Shown here: in pieces, positions 51,878-64,000 of the stretch
Position numbering within the stretch: the first letter of the stretch is position 1
Layout: the number at the start of each line of letters is the position of its first letter
DNA from: Symsagittifera roscoffensis
Taxonomy: Eukaryota > Xenacoelomorpha > Acoela > Convolutidae
Assembly: GCF_963678635.1 (NCBI RefSeq)
Contig: NC_087065.1
Span: 61,592,754 to 61,656,753, forward strand
Reading direction: 5' to 3'
DNA: 64,000 bases
Translations under genes and position numbers: made by a program
Notes under the pieces: generated by a model
Database searches by the model: none
What the model was told of the DNA's origin: nothing
Seen by the model: only the letters and a program-made list of their open reading frames with translations

Positions 51878-54800
51878 AAAAAGAAACACAATAACTAGCA
51901 TTGAGCAAACATTTGGTGATTCTTGAGCGGTTATTTGGCCACAACACGTAATTAGATGCCAAGTTATCTGAAAAGAAAAGCGCGAAAAAAATGTCGTATA
52001 AAGATCAACAATTTTTTGAAAATACGAAAGAAAAAACTCAATCTGAGAAAAACAAACCAAAAACACAACAAGGGTTAATCAAATTTTTAGTTTTTCTTCG
52101 ATGCACGGAGCCACAGCACCGTTCCAAGCTAGTAAAAGGTCAGTGAGATGAAAAAAACTAAGCCAAAAAAACTTGAAAAACTGGAAATACGAAAAATTCA
52201 ATCATGAAAAAACACTTGAGAAACACGACCACTATCAAAAAGCAAGATTGTAGTTTTTACGAGATTCCATCAGGCGAACAAGAGTTAAAAAGACGCCAGT
52301 GGATTTGATTGCATAAAGGGTACAAACGTGTCATTAAAAATGAAAAACAAACAAAAATCAATTTCAAAAAACAGAAGAGAAACACATTAACTAGAATTGA
52401 GACACTATTTCAGGTTTTTTAGCGTCTATTAAGAAACAGCACGTAGTTAGACGCTAGTTGCTTTTTAAAAAGATCCCAAGAATATTGACAAGAAAAATCA
52501 ATCTCAGTGAAACAGACGAGAAGCACAAAAACCAGTTTTAGGCAAGCTTTCAGTATTTTTTGAGCGCCAATATAACAAAAACGCCCACTCGTTGCATTGC
52601 AAAATACAAACTGGTCAATGTGATGCAAATAACAAAGTGGAAGAAAGTTGAAAAACTGGAAAAAGGATAAGATCAATCAAAGAAAACAGACAAAACACAG
52701 CCAATACCAATAAGCAAGGTTGTTGTATTTTTCCGAGCTTCCAATAGGCCGATAACACGTAAATAGACACCAGTCGATTTGAATGCAAGAACGCCAAAAA
52801 AAAGTCAAGAACGCTCAACATTTTTTGTTTGAAAAAACAAAAAAAGCAGTTTCAGAAAAACAGATGAGAAAAACAAAAATTAGCATTGAGCAACCATTTC
52901 AAGATTTTTGAGCGTCCATTAAGCCACAACACGAAGTTAGATGTCAGTTATTACGAAAAGAAAGATGCCAAAGAAGATTGTCATTAAAAAATCAACAATT
53001 CTTTTGAAAAAACGAAAACTTCAACGTCAAAAAATACCACAAGAATCTTTGAGCAAAATATTGAGTTTTTTGTCGAGCGTGGACGAAGCCGCAGCACCAT
53101 TTCAACTTAATAAATGGTCAATGAAATGGAAATACCTATGTAAAAAAATTGAAAAACTGGAAAAACAGAAAAAATTGTTAACAGCGAAACTGACGAGAAA
53201 CACGACCACTATCAATAAGCAAGGTTGTAGTATTTTCTCAGCGTCCAATAGGCCAACAACACGTAAATAGACACCAGTCAATTTGAATGCAAGAAAGCCG
53301 AGAAGATTTTCATTAAAAAAATTCACTTTCAGAAAAACAGAAGAGAAACACAACAATTAGCATTGAGCAACTCTTTGTTGTTTTTAGAGCGTCCCTTAAG
53401 CCACAGCACGTAGTTAGATGCCAATCGATCTGAAAAGAAAACACCCAAGAAAATTGTCATGAAAAATCGACAAAATTTTTTAAAAAACAAAAAATCAATC
53501 TCAGAAAGACAGACGAGAAGCACAACAACCAGCATTAAGCAAACATTTGGTGATTTTTGAGCGGCCATTTGTCGATAACACGTAGTTAGATGCCAAGTGA
53601 TCTGAAAAGAAAAGCGCCAAGAAAAATTGTCATAATAAAATCAACATTTTTTTGTGAAAATACGAAAAAATTCAACCTGAGAAAAACAAACGAAAAACAC
53701 AAGAAGCGTTAATCAAATTTTTTTTCGATGCACGAAGCCACAGCACCGGTCCAAGCTACTAAAAGGTCAGTGAGATGGAAATAATTAAGCAGAAAAAGCA
53801 TGAAAAACTGGAAATACGAAAAATTCAATCATGGAAAAATACTTGAGAAACACGACCACTATCAAAAAGCAAGATTGTAGTTTTTCCGAGAGTCCATTAG
53901 GCGAACAACAGTTAAAAAGAGGCCAGTCGATTTGAACGCAAAAACGCCACAAACTTGTCATTAAAAATGAAAAACGAAAAATTCATTTTCAGGAAAACAA
54001 AAGAGAAACACATTAACTAGCATTGAGACACTTTTTCGTGTTTTTTGAGCGTCCATTGAGAAACAGCATGTATTTAGACGCCAGTTGATTTAAAAAAAGC
54101 CCAAGAAAATTGACATAAAAATCATAACTTTTTTGAAAAAACATCAAAATTTAATATCCGTGAAACAGACGAGAAGCACAAAAACCTGTTTTGGGCAAGC
54201 TTTCAGTATTTTGGGCAAGATTTCAGTATTTTGGGCAAGGAAAAACACACGAGAAACACGACCACTATCAAAAAGCGAGATTGTAATTTTTTACGAGAGT
54301 CAATCAGGCAAGCAACAGTTAAAAAGACGACAGTTGATTTGAACGCAAAAACGGCACAAATTTGTCATTTAAGATGAAAAACAAAAAAACAGAAAAGAAA
54401 CACAAGATCTAGCATTAAGCAATTTTTTTAGTGTTTTTTGAGCGTCCACAAAGCCACGATACGTGATTAGACGCCAATTGATCGACAAAAAAAGGCCATA
54501 GAAAACTGTCATAAAAAATTAACCATTTTTTAAATACAAAAAAATCAATGTCAGAAAAACAGAAGAGAAGCAAAACAACCAGCATTGGGAAAACTTTTAG
54601 TAATTTCGAGCGTCAAAAAACCAAAACATCAATTCGTACCATTGCGAGATACAAATTAGTCAGTGTGATGAAGATAACTAAGTGAAAAAAACTTGAAAAA
54701 TTGGAAATACGGTAAATTCAATCAAGGAAAACAGACGAAAAACCCAGCTGGCAGTTACTATCAAAAAAAAAGATTAAAATAATTTCCGAGCGTCTTATAG

Positions 54801-56080
54801 TCCAATGACACTTAAACGGACATTATTCGATTTGAATGCAAAAACGCCAAAAAATGTCAAAAACGGAACAATTTCTTTTAAACAAACAAATATTTCAATT
54901 TCAGAAAAACAGAAGAGAAACTACAACTAAGATTGAGCAACTATTTTGAATTTTCTGAGCGTACATTAAGCCACAGCACGTAGTTGGATGCCAATTGATC
55001 CAGAAAAAAGCACAAGAAAATTGTCATAAAAAATCAAGTTTTTTTGGTAAAACAAAAAAGTCAATCTCAGAGAAAGAAACGAGAATCACAAAAACCAGTA
55101 TAAAACAAGTTTTCAGTATTTTTGAGCAACAACAAAACAAAAAAACCCATTAGTAGCATTGCAAGATGCAAATTGGTCATTGTGATGGAAATAACTCAGT
55201 GGAAAAAACCTGAAAAACTGTAAATATGAAAAAAACTAATCTTAGAAAAAAAACACAAAAAACACAACCACTTCCAATGAGCAAGCATCAAAATTTTCTG
55301 AGCGTCCACTAAGCCAATAGCACGTAGTTAGACGCAAATTGTTTCGAAAGCAAAAACGCTAAGAAAATAGTCATAAAAAACTAATCATTTTTTTGAAAAT
55401 TCAAAAAATTGACTCACAGAAACAACAAAAAGCAATAGGCAATTTTTTTTTCTTCTCGAGCGTGCCCGAAGCCACAGCACCGTTCCAAGCTAGTAAATGG
55501 TCAGTGAGATGAAAATAAAAAAAAAGTTGAAAAGATAGAAATACGAAAAATTCAATCAAACAAAAACAGACGAGAAACGCCATCTTCACCAGATGAGAAA
55601 GACCACTACAAGATTGTGGTATATTCTGAGCGTCCAATAGACCAACAACACGTAAATAGACGCCTGTCAATTTGAACGCAAAAACGTCAAAAACTTGTCA
55701 TGAAAAGTCAATTTTTTTTGAAAAATTCAATATCTGAAAAACAGCAGAGAAAAACAATATCTAGCATTAAGCAAGCTTTTAGTTTTTTCTGAGCGTCCAC
55801 TTAGCCACAACACGTAGAAAGACGCCAATTGATCAGAAAAAAAAACACCAAAAGAAATGGTTGTCACAAAAATATTCAAATTTTTTTTTGAAAATAGGAA
55901 AAAGACAATATCAGAAACTCAAGACGAGAAACACGTAGCAATAAGCCAGCTTTAAGTGTTTTCCGAGCGTTTACTCGTAACATTGCGTTATATTTTCGAA
56001 AAAAAAAAATTCAATACCTCAAAAAAAGACGAGAAACACGACAACCGGCATTAAGCAAGCTTTCAGTGCTTTTTGTCCAG
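51878..56080. repeat. AT-rich satellite array, second copy
   Basis: Same trimer-organised ~170-bp satellite as 37151-41365. Only the right 4.2 kb of the first array is present, because the duplication breakpoint lies inside that array. Indels against the first copy include one repeat fewer at the GGGCAAG site and about ten bases missing near 55525. Confidence 0.9.
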
Positions 56081-59000
56081 TTTTCACTTTTTAAAATATT
56101 CTGTTTTCATTTTTTTTTTAATTCAGAAAAATTTTCAATTTTGCGGGGCTAGAAAATTGTTCCTAATATTTTCACTGGTTTAGGTAATTTTATAAATTTG
56201 CCAATTCCAAGGGCCATGCCGGCAATGTAAACAAAAAACCAAGAGAAAAAGATTTTTTTTTCAATTTTGAACTTGAAAAATCCTTACCTTCAAGCAGATT
56301 CAAAAAAGAAAAAAAAGAAAATTACCTGAGCTAAACTTACTGATCTAAGTACTCTAAACTTTATTAGGAACTGTAGACTGAAACCCTATTTTCAATTAAA
56401 CGTGAAGACTGAATTCCAATAATTCTTTTTTTTTGTTATTAGAAAAGAACTCAGCTTCGTATTCTTATTCAGCTTTAAAGAACAGGATTTGTTCAATCGG
56501 CTTCCAAAAAAACGCAAAACAATCCACTTTTCTTCTGATTGGTGATTTTTTGATGATTTCAACCTAACTTTTTGTTCGCGTCAGCTTCCAGTTGGTTGAA
56601 ATAGGAGAAAAAAAAACAGAAAAGTTGGACAGACAGATTTATTGGGCAAAATTAGGGTAACTCTGAAGACCAAAAATAAAACCACGCATTCGCACGCAGC
56701 AGATCTCGAGAAAAATATAAATAATTCAAAACTTTTTCATTACACTTCAAATATTATTGTTTCGACCATTTGAAAAACAGGGAGGAACTTAGTATTCGGG
56801 TGTGTTTCAGTTTTTTTTCACGCAGTTCAGATTTGTTTTTCACGCAAAATCAGGTACCACAAATAATCATCGGAATGGATCGAGTGATATATCATGTTAA
56901 AGCCCTTTCAGTTGTGATTCGAATGAGATTAAAAAAAACCAGTTTGAGAAAAGTCGATTTGAAATTTTTAATTTTTGGTCTAACTTCAAGCTAATGAAGC
57001 TCTAATAAAACTAGTGTGCAGGCTTAAAGCAGCTTATTTCTGCTGAATTTAAGCCGTGAAATTGAATTTTACTCGAGTAAAAGTTAGTTTTCTGGGTTTT
57101 TTAACGCCATTATGGGAATCAAAAACTTCAAAAAATTTCTGCAATAAAAATTGAAAAAAAGTTTCACGATTTTTTGGTTTTTCTAGTAATTTTTTACGAA
57201 AACTATTTTATTAAAACCTCTATTTTTCTTGCAACTGAATACCCTTCCTGGCCCAGAGGTAAAGTTGCATTTCGCAAACACAAGCTTAACCAAAGAGATA
57301 CTTCATTCCTCTGTTATGTAAATTAAGGTAAAAAGCGGGCATTGCTCAGCCGAAATTGGCAAACGCCTATAAACTTGGAAAATGCCTATAATCTGATAAA
57401 CGCCTATAATCTGGCAAAAACCCATAAATAAGGTTGGCAAACACCCAAATTGGCAAACGGATATGCCCAAAATTGTGAGGCCGGATCTAAAATTTTGAGG
57501 GTGGACTTTCAAATAAAATGTGAAATATTTAACGACCCTTCGTTAGCTTGATCAAAATAAATGTTCCTAGTTCTCCTCCAGTTTTGGCGGTTTTTATGGC
57601 GTTCTGATCAAAAAATTTGCGTTTTTTGGCGCGCGCTCCTGTAAAAAAAACTATGTAATGCCACCTTTAGACATAGGGCCAATCGGCCAAAAATAGATGT
57701 CATAAAATATCAACAAATACGGAGTTCTATGGGCAGTGAAAGGGTAGACTCCCTGAAGAGGGTGTCCCCTTAATTCCCCCTCTGCAGAGTTAATATTTGG
57801 CTCAATTGTGTGTATTCCACATGTAAAAAGGCTGTGAAGGGATAACTGAAGCTCTTAAAAATAATTTTCCCCGAATGTTCAACACAAAGCTTTTTGCCGA
57901 TCAATTGAGCAATATAAATCCATCCATTCTCGCAAGGCGGTAGGGAGGAAGTAGTTCATTGGCTCACTTCAGACTGGTAACTTGCTTTCCTCGATGAGGC
58001 AATGGCCGCTCCAACAAAAGCTTGAGTTCTTCGATTGTTTTTTTTTCTCGATACCCATGTAAACTAAATTTCAGTCGGTCAATGGATTTGAGCATCCCTG
58101 ATTCTAATAAATAAAAAATGACTTTTCAAAAATTTAGACTCAAAATGAATGAGTTGCTAGAGAATGTGAAGTCAGCAGCAGATTAAATTTTATAGTTTTA
58201 TTTTCCAAATAAATTACAAAAAATACTAAAGTTAGTAGTAAGTAAAGAATATTTGTAGTAAGTAAGGAATAAAAGGTAAATTTTTCGAACTTAAAAATAA
58301 GTTTTTCGAAGGTTAATATTTAAGAGAAACATTGTTGAACCCAAACGCGGTTAAATTTTCCGCACAGCTAAAAAAATTGACCTTCATTTTTCCTGATTTT
58401 GTTTCCATGCAATTTTCGACTAGGCTTAGACTAGCCAATCAGATTTGTTGAAATAATATACTTTAAGCAGATTTATCAAATTTGTTGCTGACTTCACCAA
58501 ATTTGACAACAGAGTAAACATATTTGAGTAAACAGTTTCGAAGTTCAATCAGGGGCCGATCCAGGATTTTCTCGAGGGGAGGGGGGGGGCAGATTTTCAA
58601 CAAAAAAAATCGAAAATTTGGTCGACTTTTTTTAGGTCGACTAATTTGATTTTCTGAGCTCCAGCAAATCACTATAAAGACCCTATTTTCACCAAATTTT
58701 CTGCGCCGCAGGCGAGTTTTTGAAAAAAAAAACAGGCCAACTTTTTAAAAAATGCTGACCAAAACAATGCGTTTTTTTAGCGCGCGCTCCCAAATCAAAA
58801 TTAGTATATATTGACGCCGAAAGCGCTTTTAGAAAAATTATAGGGTCAGTAAGACAAAAATGGGTAACTCAATATAGTACAAAGAGGGGAGGTACCCTTT
58901 ATCTCAGCAGGGGGTCAGATGTCAAATCCTCCCCATCCCCCCCATTAATTCAATTAATATTTCGGAATGAGGGCCGAAAAACTTATGACCAACTTTTTGT

Positions 59001-59124
59001 CCCCATATGTTCATTAGAATCGAATATGTGAATATGTACCTGTTGCAAAGTTCACAGACGCCAATGTCTTTCATATAACACTCGATAAAATGCGTTCGGA
59101 TTTGATGACCGTTTTATTTTTTGA
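56081..59124. other. AT-rich intergenic DNA with repeat fragments (right unit)
   Basis: Counterpart of 41366-44413. It contains the same ~18-bp tandem (57353-57472) and the two GCGCGCTCC-family fragments (about 57590-57820 and 58550-58990). No gene recognised. Confidence 0.55.
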
Positions 59125-59508
59125 ATGTTTGCATCTCGCAATCTCCAAGCGCTCCATCTAAGAACTGAATCATCTGCTCGTAAAGTTTTCAGAGAATTGG
59201 ATAAAAAGCCAATTTTCACATCTCAGACCTGTTTGCGATTACAACTCCTCGGAGGCACTCAAACGTATGGAATAAGACATACTAAATTAGTTGAACAATC
59301 CTCTCTTGCGCATTTATATGATGTTAAAATCATGAGAATAACATGTTTAATAATTTATTTAAAACATTCAAAATAGCACCAAATAAGAAAAAAATTGAGA
59401 TTAATTTCAAAAATATACTCTACACTATTTGAAATATACGAAGAAACATGAATCATTGACGTTCATTACAGATTGGCTAAACATTTAACAGAAACAAACA
59501 TAAACGAT

Positions 59509-61925
59509 TTATTTGTTATTTTTCAACCGAGTTTCGCAATGTGCAAATTGCTCTCTAGTGCTATTCAGCCGACTGTGCAGAATGGAGACGAATCGGGACG
59601 GCAACTTGGGCAATTTTCGGCTGAGGGACTCTTCGGCTTGGAAATCTTGGTACATGGAAGACCACAGACTAGAGTTGCTGGCGTGTCGTTCGATGTTGGC
59701 CACGGTTTGGGGAGAAAACAAGCAAACTGAGCTCAAAAGCTGGTCGTGATAATGACTAAACTTGTCTAGTATTCTGTAACTATGAAGCAGACCTGATTCG
59801 TTGTCAAATAACAGATAAAGGTTATCGGAGTTTCGTTGCTGCAAATTGTGTATGGGATACTGCAACATTCTTGAGTTCCATTTCAAATTGTTCAGATTGT
59901 TAACGACTCGATCTAAGTTCGCAGTTAGATAGTCGAAAACTACCATGTCGGACCACTGGGCTAATTCTGCTATTTCAACTGAGTTCAAAGATACTGAGCT
60001 CTGATTGGACAAAATCGTTGGCAAAGAGGCCAAAGTTGACCAATCAGCGACGGAGTTCTGATCTGTCTGGAAGTATAAGGGTATATTGACAGGATGAAGG
60101 TAGTCGATGAACTTGGTAAGGATGACCAATTTTCCCTCCTCCCAGCCCCCTTCGCCCTCGTTTTCATTTTTGAGCAGCTGAGGGGCAACATCTGACCAGA
60201 AAGGATCGGACGCGTTGAAAACCGAGAGTTTGGTTGGGGCAACTTTGTTAATACCTGCAAAACAGACATAACTTTTACTTTATATTTTGACAACCAATTT
60301 GTGACAACATTTTTCTTGAAGATCAACATTTACTAGGGCTGAAAGGGGCTAGAAGAAATCAACATATAAAAAGATATAAAATTGCAAAAAAAAGATCCCT
60401 AAAAAACCCTAACGAAGTTGTTTACGGAAAAAAAAGTCAAGAACCCGATTGCAATACCCTTGCTTAACGCAAGCGCAAGCAAAACATTCAATCCAAATTT
60501 ACGTGAGCTCGACCATTTTTGTTTCAATAAAAATTTCAATTACTTTCTTTCTCATCAATGTGAAAAACAAGAGAATGAAACTTGTTTATTTCAATGTCCC
60601 AAAAGGAACAACGTTAACGAGTTTTTGCTATAAGTATAACTTAACAGCATAAACTTTACCGCTTCTTTGCTCGTTAGACCAAAGAATTTAAAACGTTAGA
60701 AACGTTAGAAAAAGAACTACAACGTTAGAAAAGTTACCGCAAACCCCCCCCCCCCCCCCCCCCCAACCCCCAAGCACTTCCCCAGCTTTGAGAATTTCCG
60801 GATTAAAAAGGGGTTTTTATACGCGGTCAAACATGGTATGCTAATATTATGAAAGATTGTGGATGAGGACTCAAACTGACCAATCGCACGGCTGAGATAG
60901 AACGAGAAGACCTCCCCCTGGATCTGATCCTGGTTCTGTCTATACCTGCAACACACTCGCCCTCCCCCCTCCAAGTGCAGCAGTCTGTTCTTCATCCGAC
61001 CACAACCCTTCTCCACGCCCACAACACGTGACCTGCTGATTTCGTCTAAAATATAAACAAACAATATGATTTTTATCTGAAATGTTCATGTTGGCGCCAC
61101 TGAATATCAACCACGCAACATGATCAATTATTGATCAAAAGATCTCTTCTTGCAAGAAAACATTTAAACGTTAAAAAAAGTCATCAATAGCATTTTGCAG
61201 TAAAAAAATAACATTTCCGGAATTGTGAAATTAAAAAAATTAATTCAACTACTATATCTTCTGAGTTTGATTAAGCAAGCATAGATCGTAACAAAATTAA
61301 AATTAGTAATGAAGTAATCTAATTAAAATTAATTTTTTGGTTTCTGCCAGTTGCACATGATCTAACAAAGACTGCATATGAGATCAGTCTTAATTTTCAT
61401 AAGAAGACTTCGTTCGAAATTACTTGAACGTTTTACTCGATCCTTCTTTTAAATTCACAATCTTGTTTAATTTTCTCGAGGCACTACCAGTTGAAGTTAC
61501 ATTTTGACGGTTTTTCTATCTGAAGTAGGCCAAGCAAACTAACCTTTCCACTGTTTAAACTCCTCGTTAGAGAACCCCTGCGGCATCCTTTTCATCATCT
61601 TGCTTGGAAAAAATATCGAGGCACTCCACTCCTCGAGATTCAATTGGTCACTTTGCATGTTGTCATTCCTCATGATTGAAATCCTCTGTGATATGGTAAC
61701 TATTGCGAATAGGCTGAGAATCAGGGCTCCTGACAGTAACAAAAGACTATTATTTGACCGGTCAAAGGTCACGGAAACATTCGCGGGTCGTCTTATTGAT
61801 CCCGTTTCATTATAGTGACCCCGAACCTGAACACGGCCGAAGGAGGCGGTGTTAGATTTGCGTGGGTTGTCAGGGTAATCGCAAACCGACACAGACTTTA
61901 ACTGATTTGCTGCCATAAATTTCAT
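59509..61925 (-). CDS. fj: Four-jointed / FJX1 orthologue, Golgi cadherin kinase, intact (430 aa)
   Basis: Three coding exons: 61544-61925, 60881-61045 and 59509-60254, joined through GT-AG introns in phase 1 both times. The 430 residues match the length of vertebrate FJX1 (about 437). The ATG at 61925 follows an in-frame TAA. Residues 59-79 are a hydrophobic signal-anchor, giving a type II Golgi protein with a 58-residue cytosolic tail. The luminal kinase part shows GCGRMKNRL and CCRYRQN-x4-QGE (exon 2), VVFDYLTANLDR (about residues 287-298) and the DNE metal-site motif at 333-335, known to be needed for activity in Drosophila Four-jointed. The family phosphorylates Ser/Thr in Fat and Dachsous cadherin repeats and tunes their binding in planar cell polarity and Hippo growth control. 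A poly(A)-signal-like AATAAA overlaps the stop codon. Confidence 0.93.
60745..60764. repeat. Poly-C tract in four-jointed intron 2 (right copy)
   Basis: About twenty C's, longer than in the left copy. Length-variable homopolymer inside the intron; no function inferred. Confidence 0.8.
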
Positions 61926-64000
61926 TTTTTAAATTCGGATAGCAAAATAGTGTCTATCAAGAATGCTTTCGAAGTTTACGTTTTACAAATCTCTCAAATT
62001 GAAAATATTTCAGTTTGCAAATGAATGAAATTGAGCCAAAATATGTACGAAGGATCTGCGTTGTGAAGTTCGGGTTGTTGAAATACTTCCACCAGATATG
62101 AGATACGATTGTTGATAACGAGAACTTTTTCTTTACGACGAAAAAGTAAACAAAGGGAGCAAAGTGGTTTGTTTGGATCAACTGGTTGGAAGAAATTGGA
62201 GCTGGAACTATTTGATTTTATAGCTAGGAAAATAAATTGAATTGGCGGCGTGTTAAATAAAAACGAGGAACAATGGATTAAGGAGACTAGAAGGTAGATT
62301 TCTCTTTACCGATCAGTTTTACCAGTTTTATAATAAAATATGAATTGTTGTCAGCGATTTAATGCTTGGATATAAAAGCGCACACTGCATCGTAATGTAA
62401 TACGGCTTTTTTAAATCCTTTTTCTCTTTTCCAATCAATAAATTCAAACTATCAAAATGGCTTTTGCACAGATCTAAAAAAAAACTCCTTGCGAAAGTAG
62501 AAATGCGGAAGGGTTTCTTCGATCGACCGGTGGTTGGCTTCGAATAATGTCTGGTTGGTTGAGGGGATCGTAAATTTGGCTAGATCAGATGCGTCTTATG
62601 ACAGCAATTAATCAGGTTATGACAGGGTAATTCGGTCGATTGCGGGAGAACAATTCAAACACAGGTGTACACTCCTCAATAAATCTCAATCAGTCCGCCA
62701 ATATGAGCAGACGAGCCGCTATTAAACGAGGGACCCGTGCCACGATCAAAACAGACAACAAAAAAACAACTGAGACCAAATTCTCCGCTTTTTTCTCGTT
62801 TTTCTTCTTTTTTTTCAGTTTTCTATCAGAAATTGCAGTAACATCTGATGAACAATTTGAAACTCTCTCATCACTTTTTGGTTTTGAATAACAGCATCAA
62901 CATGAATCATCGGAACTAAAAGGCAGTTTATCCAGTTTAATCTTACGCAATGCTGATGTAATATTATAATGTTATGCAATAGTGATGTAACAATACCTAA
63001 ATGGCGATAAGGAACTGAAAGTGGGGATCAGATGTGCTGCTGATGATGATGGTGGACCGATGGAATTGTTGTAAAGTGTGGGTGTTACCTTTGGGATTTT
63101 GAGTGAAGTTTCGTCCCCTGTGTGACGTATAGAATGAACATAAATTAATCTCCTGTCACGATTTCATAATTTCATTCACATTATTCCCCTGTTGTCAAAT
63201 ATTTCTATAATAACCGCTTGCTTTTTCACGAATTTGCTTCGTTGTCTTTTCAGCCAATTTTGAGGGCGCAAAATTAATTTGTTTGGAATTAACGGGAAAT
63301 TGAAAATGGGAGCTCTTCTGAAAAATTAATTCTGGTTCAGGTGCAGTCAAAGTTCCAATTTCCTTCGCTATAAAAACTTTCGATTTTGCGTCTTCTTCCA
63401 ACTGAAACAAAATATCCCAATAAATGTCAAGTAAACAACATAAACAGTAACCAGACAAAAATAAACGTTTTCTTTGCGCATAAGATTAAAGGTGTTTTTA
63501 TGCCAATTAAAATGCGGAAAAAACTTGAGATAACCTTTTACATTTCTACCCACTATGTTTTACTTTTATTATTTCATATCGGTTTGAAGAAACTTCATTT
63601 TTAAAAAATAATATCAAAGAGTCGTTTGGGCCGCAGAATTGAAGTGGTTAAAACTATATGGCAGACACGTGGGTTCAGTTTACTATTATGGGAAAACAGA
63701 ATTTACACTCGTCTGTAGATCGGATAAAGTAAATTGAAAGTGAGGAAGATGAGAATGAGATTAATGGATTCTGACTGATTGCAAAAAAGCGTTTAAAAGA
63801 ACAAGAGTTTATGCGGTGTTGTTTATCGCCTCAATACCGTCAAATGCCCTTTTTTACTCGACGCATTTTTTCACTAAATGTCATTAGCAGCCAAATTTAT
63901 GTGCAGTTAAGGACACGCAATGAAATTTATGAACGAAACATGATCTGAATTTTCCTTTTTTCTTTTTTTTTCACTTCATTTGACATCAACAAAAAATAAG
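61926..64000. other. AT-rich intergenic DNA 5' of four-jointed (right unit)
   Basis: Counterpart of 47209-49280. It has the TATAAAAG at about 62372 (plus strand) and the acceptor-preceded frame at 63195-63402. The promoter of the intact four-jointed gene should lie in the first part, but no clear minus-strand TATA box or initiator was recognised. Confidence 0.4.

Larger units (their letters stand above)
51878..64000. repeat. Tandem segmental duplication, right unit (partial, runs off the window)
   Basis: Second copy of 37151-49280 in the same orientation, with scattered substitutions and small indels. It contains satellite (51878-56080), AT-rich spacer and the intact four-jointed gene. Confidence 0.93.

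Overview
This is an invertebrate-type metazoan nuclear window. It has spliced genes with GT-AG introns, non-LTR and LTR retrotransposons, long AT-rich satellite DNA and a clear four-jointed (FJX1) orthologue. The species cannot be fixed from sequence alone. The window is dominated by two separate, very recent tandem duplications and one very large Ty3/gypsy-like retroelement.

Region 1 (1-32.4 kb, much richer in G+C than the rest) reads mostly on the minus strand. From right to left it holds a 14-bp minisatellite (31.6-32.3 kb), a TATA-like box and short leader, a Gag-like N-terminal ORF, and a Gag-protease-RT ORF. An RT/RNase H-integrase ORF follows, and it ends in a macro-like (ADP-ribose-binding) domain. 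After a 0.5 kb gap come four closely packed ORFs, here called A to D. A is a coiled-coil protein with an SGNH-hydrolase domain and a second related region. B and C are large proteins I do not recognise. D is small and acid-tailed with a SUMO-interaction-like motif. I read gag-pol plus A-D as one candidate giant element of about 18 kb. No LTR pair could be found, so that unity is inferred. Left of D is a 5'-truncated non-LTR (LINE) element on the plus strand with a (CAA)n tail. A block holding the LINE, D, C, B and most of A (11,156 bp, 10451-21606) is repeated head to tail at the left edge (1-10450, continuing out of the window).

Region 2 (32.5-41.4 kb, again 51.9-56.1 kb) is AT-rich satellite. 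Diverged monomers of about 170 bp are arranged in trimers of about 510-525 bp.

Region 3 (41.4-51.9 kb, again 56.1 kb to the end) is host DNA with a three-exon four-jointed gene on the minus strand. The gene lies in a tandem duplication with a 14,727-bp unit (37151-51877, then 51878 onward). The right copy is intact (430 aa). The left copy has a stop codon at codon 8, before the signal-anchor. The remaining host DNA is AT-rich, with repeat fragments and a few possible exons.

The proteins fit together as follows. Gag, protease, RT, RNase H and integrase are the copy-and-insert machinery. The macro domain and proteins A-D would be accessory functions, possibly made from a spliced or re-initiating subgenomic RNA. 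Four-jointed is unrelated host biology: a Golgi kinase that phosphorylates Fat/Dachsous cadherin domains in planar polarity.
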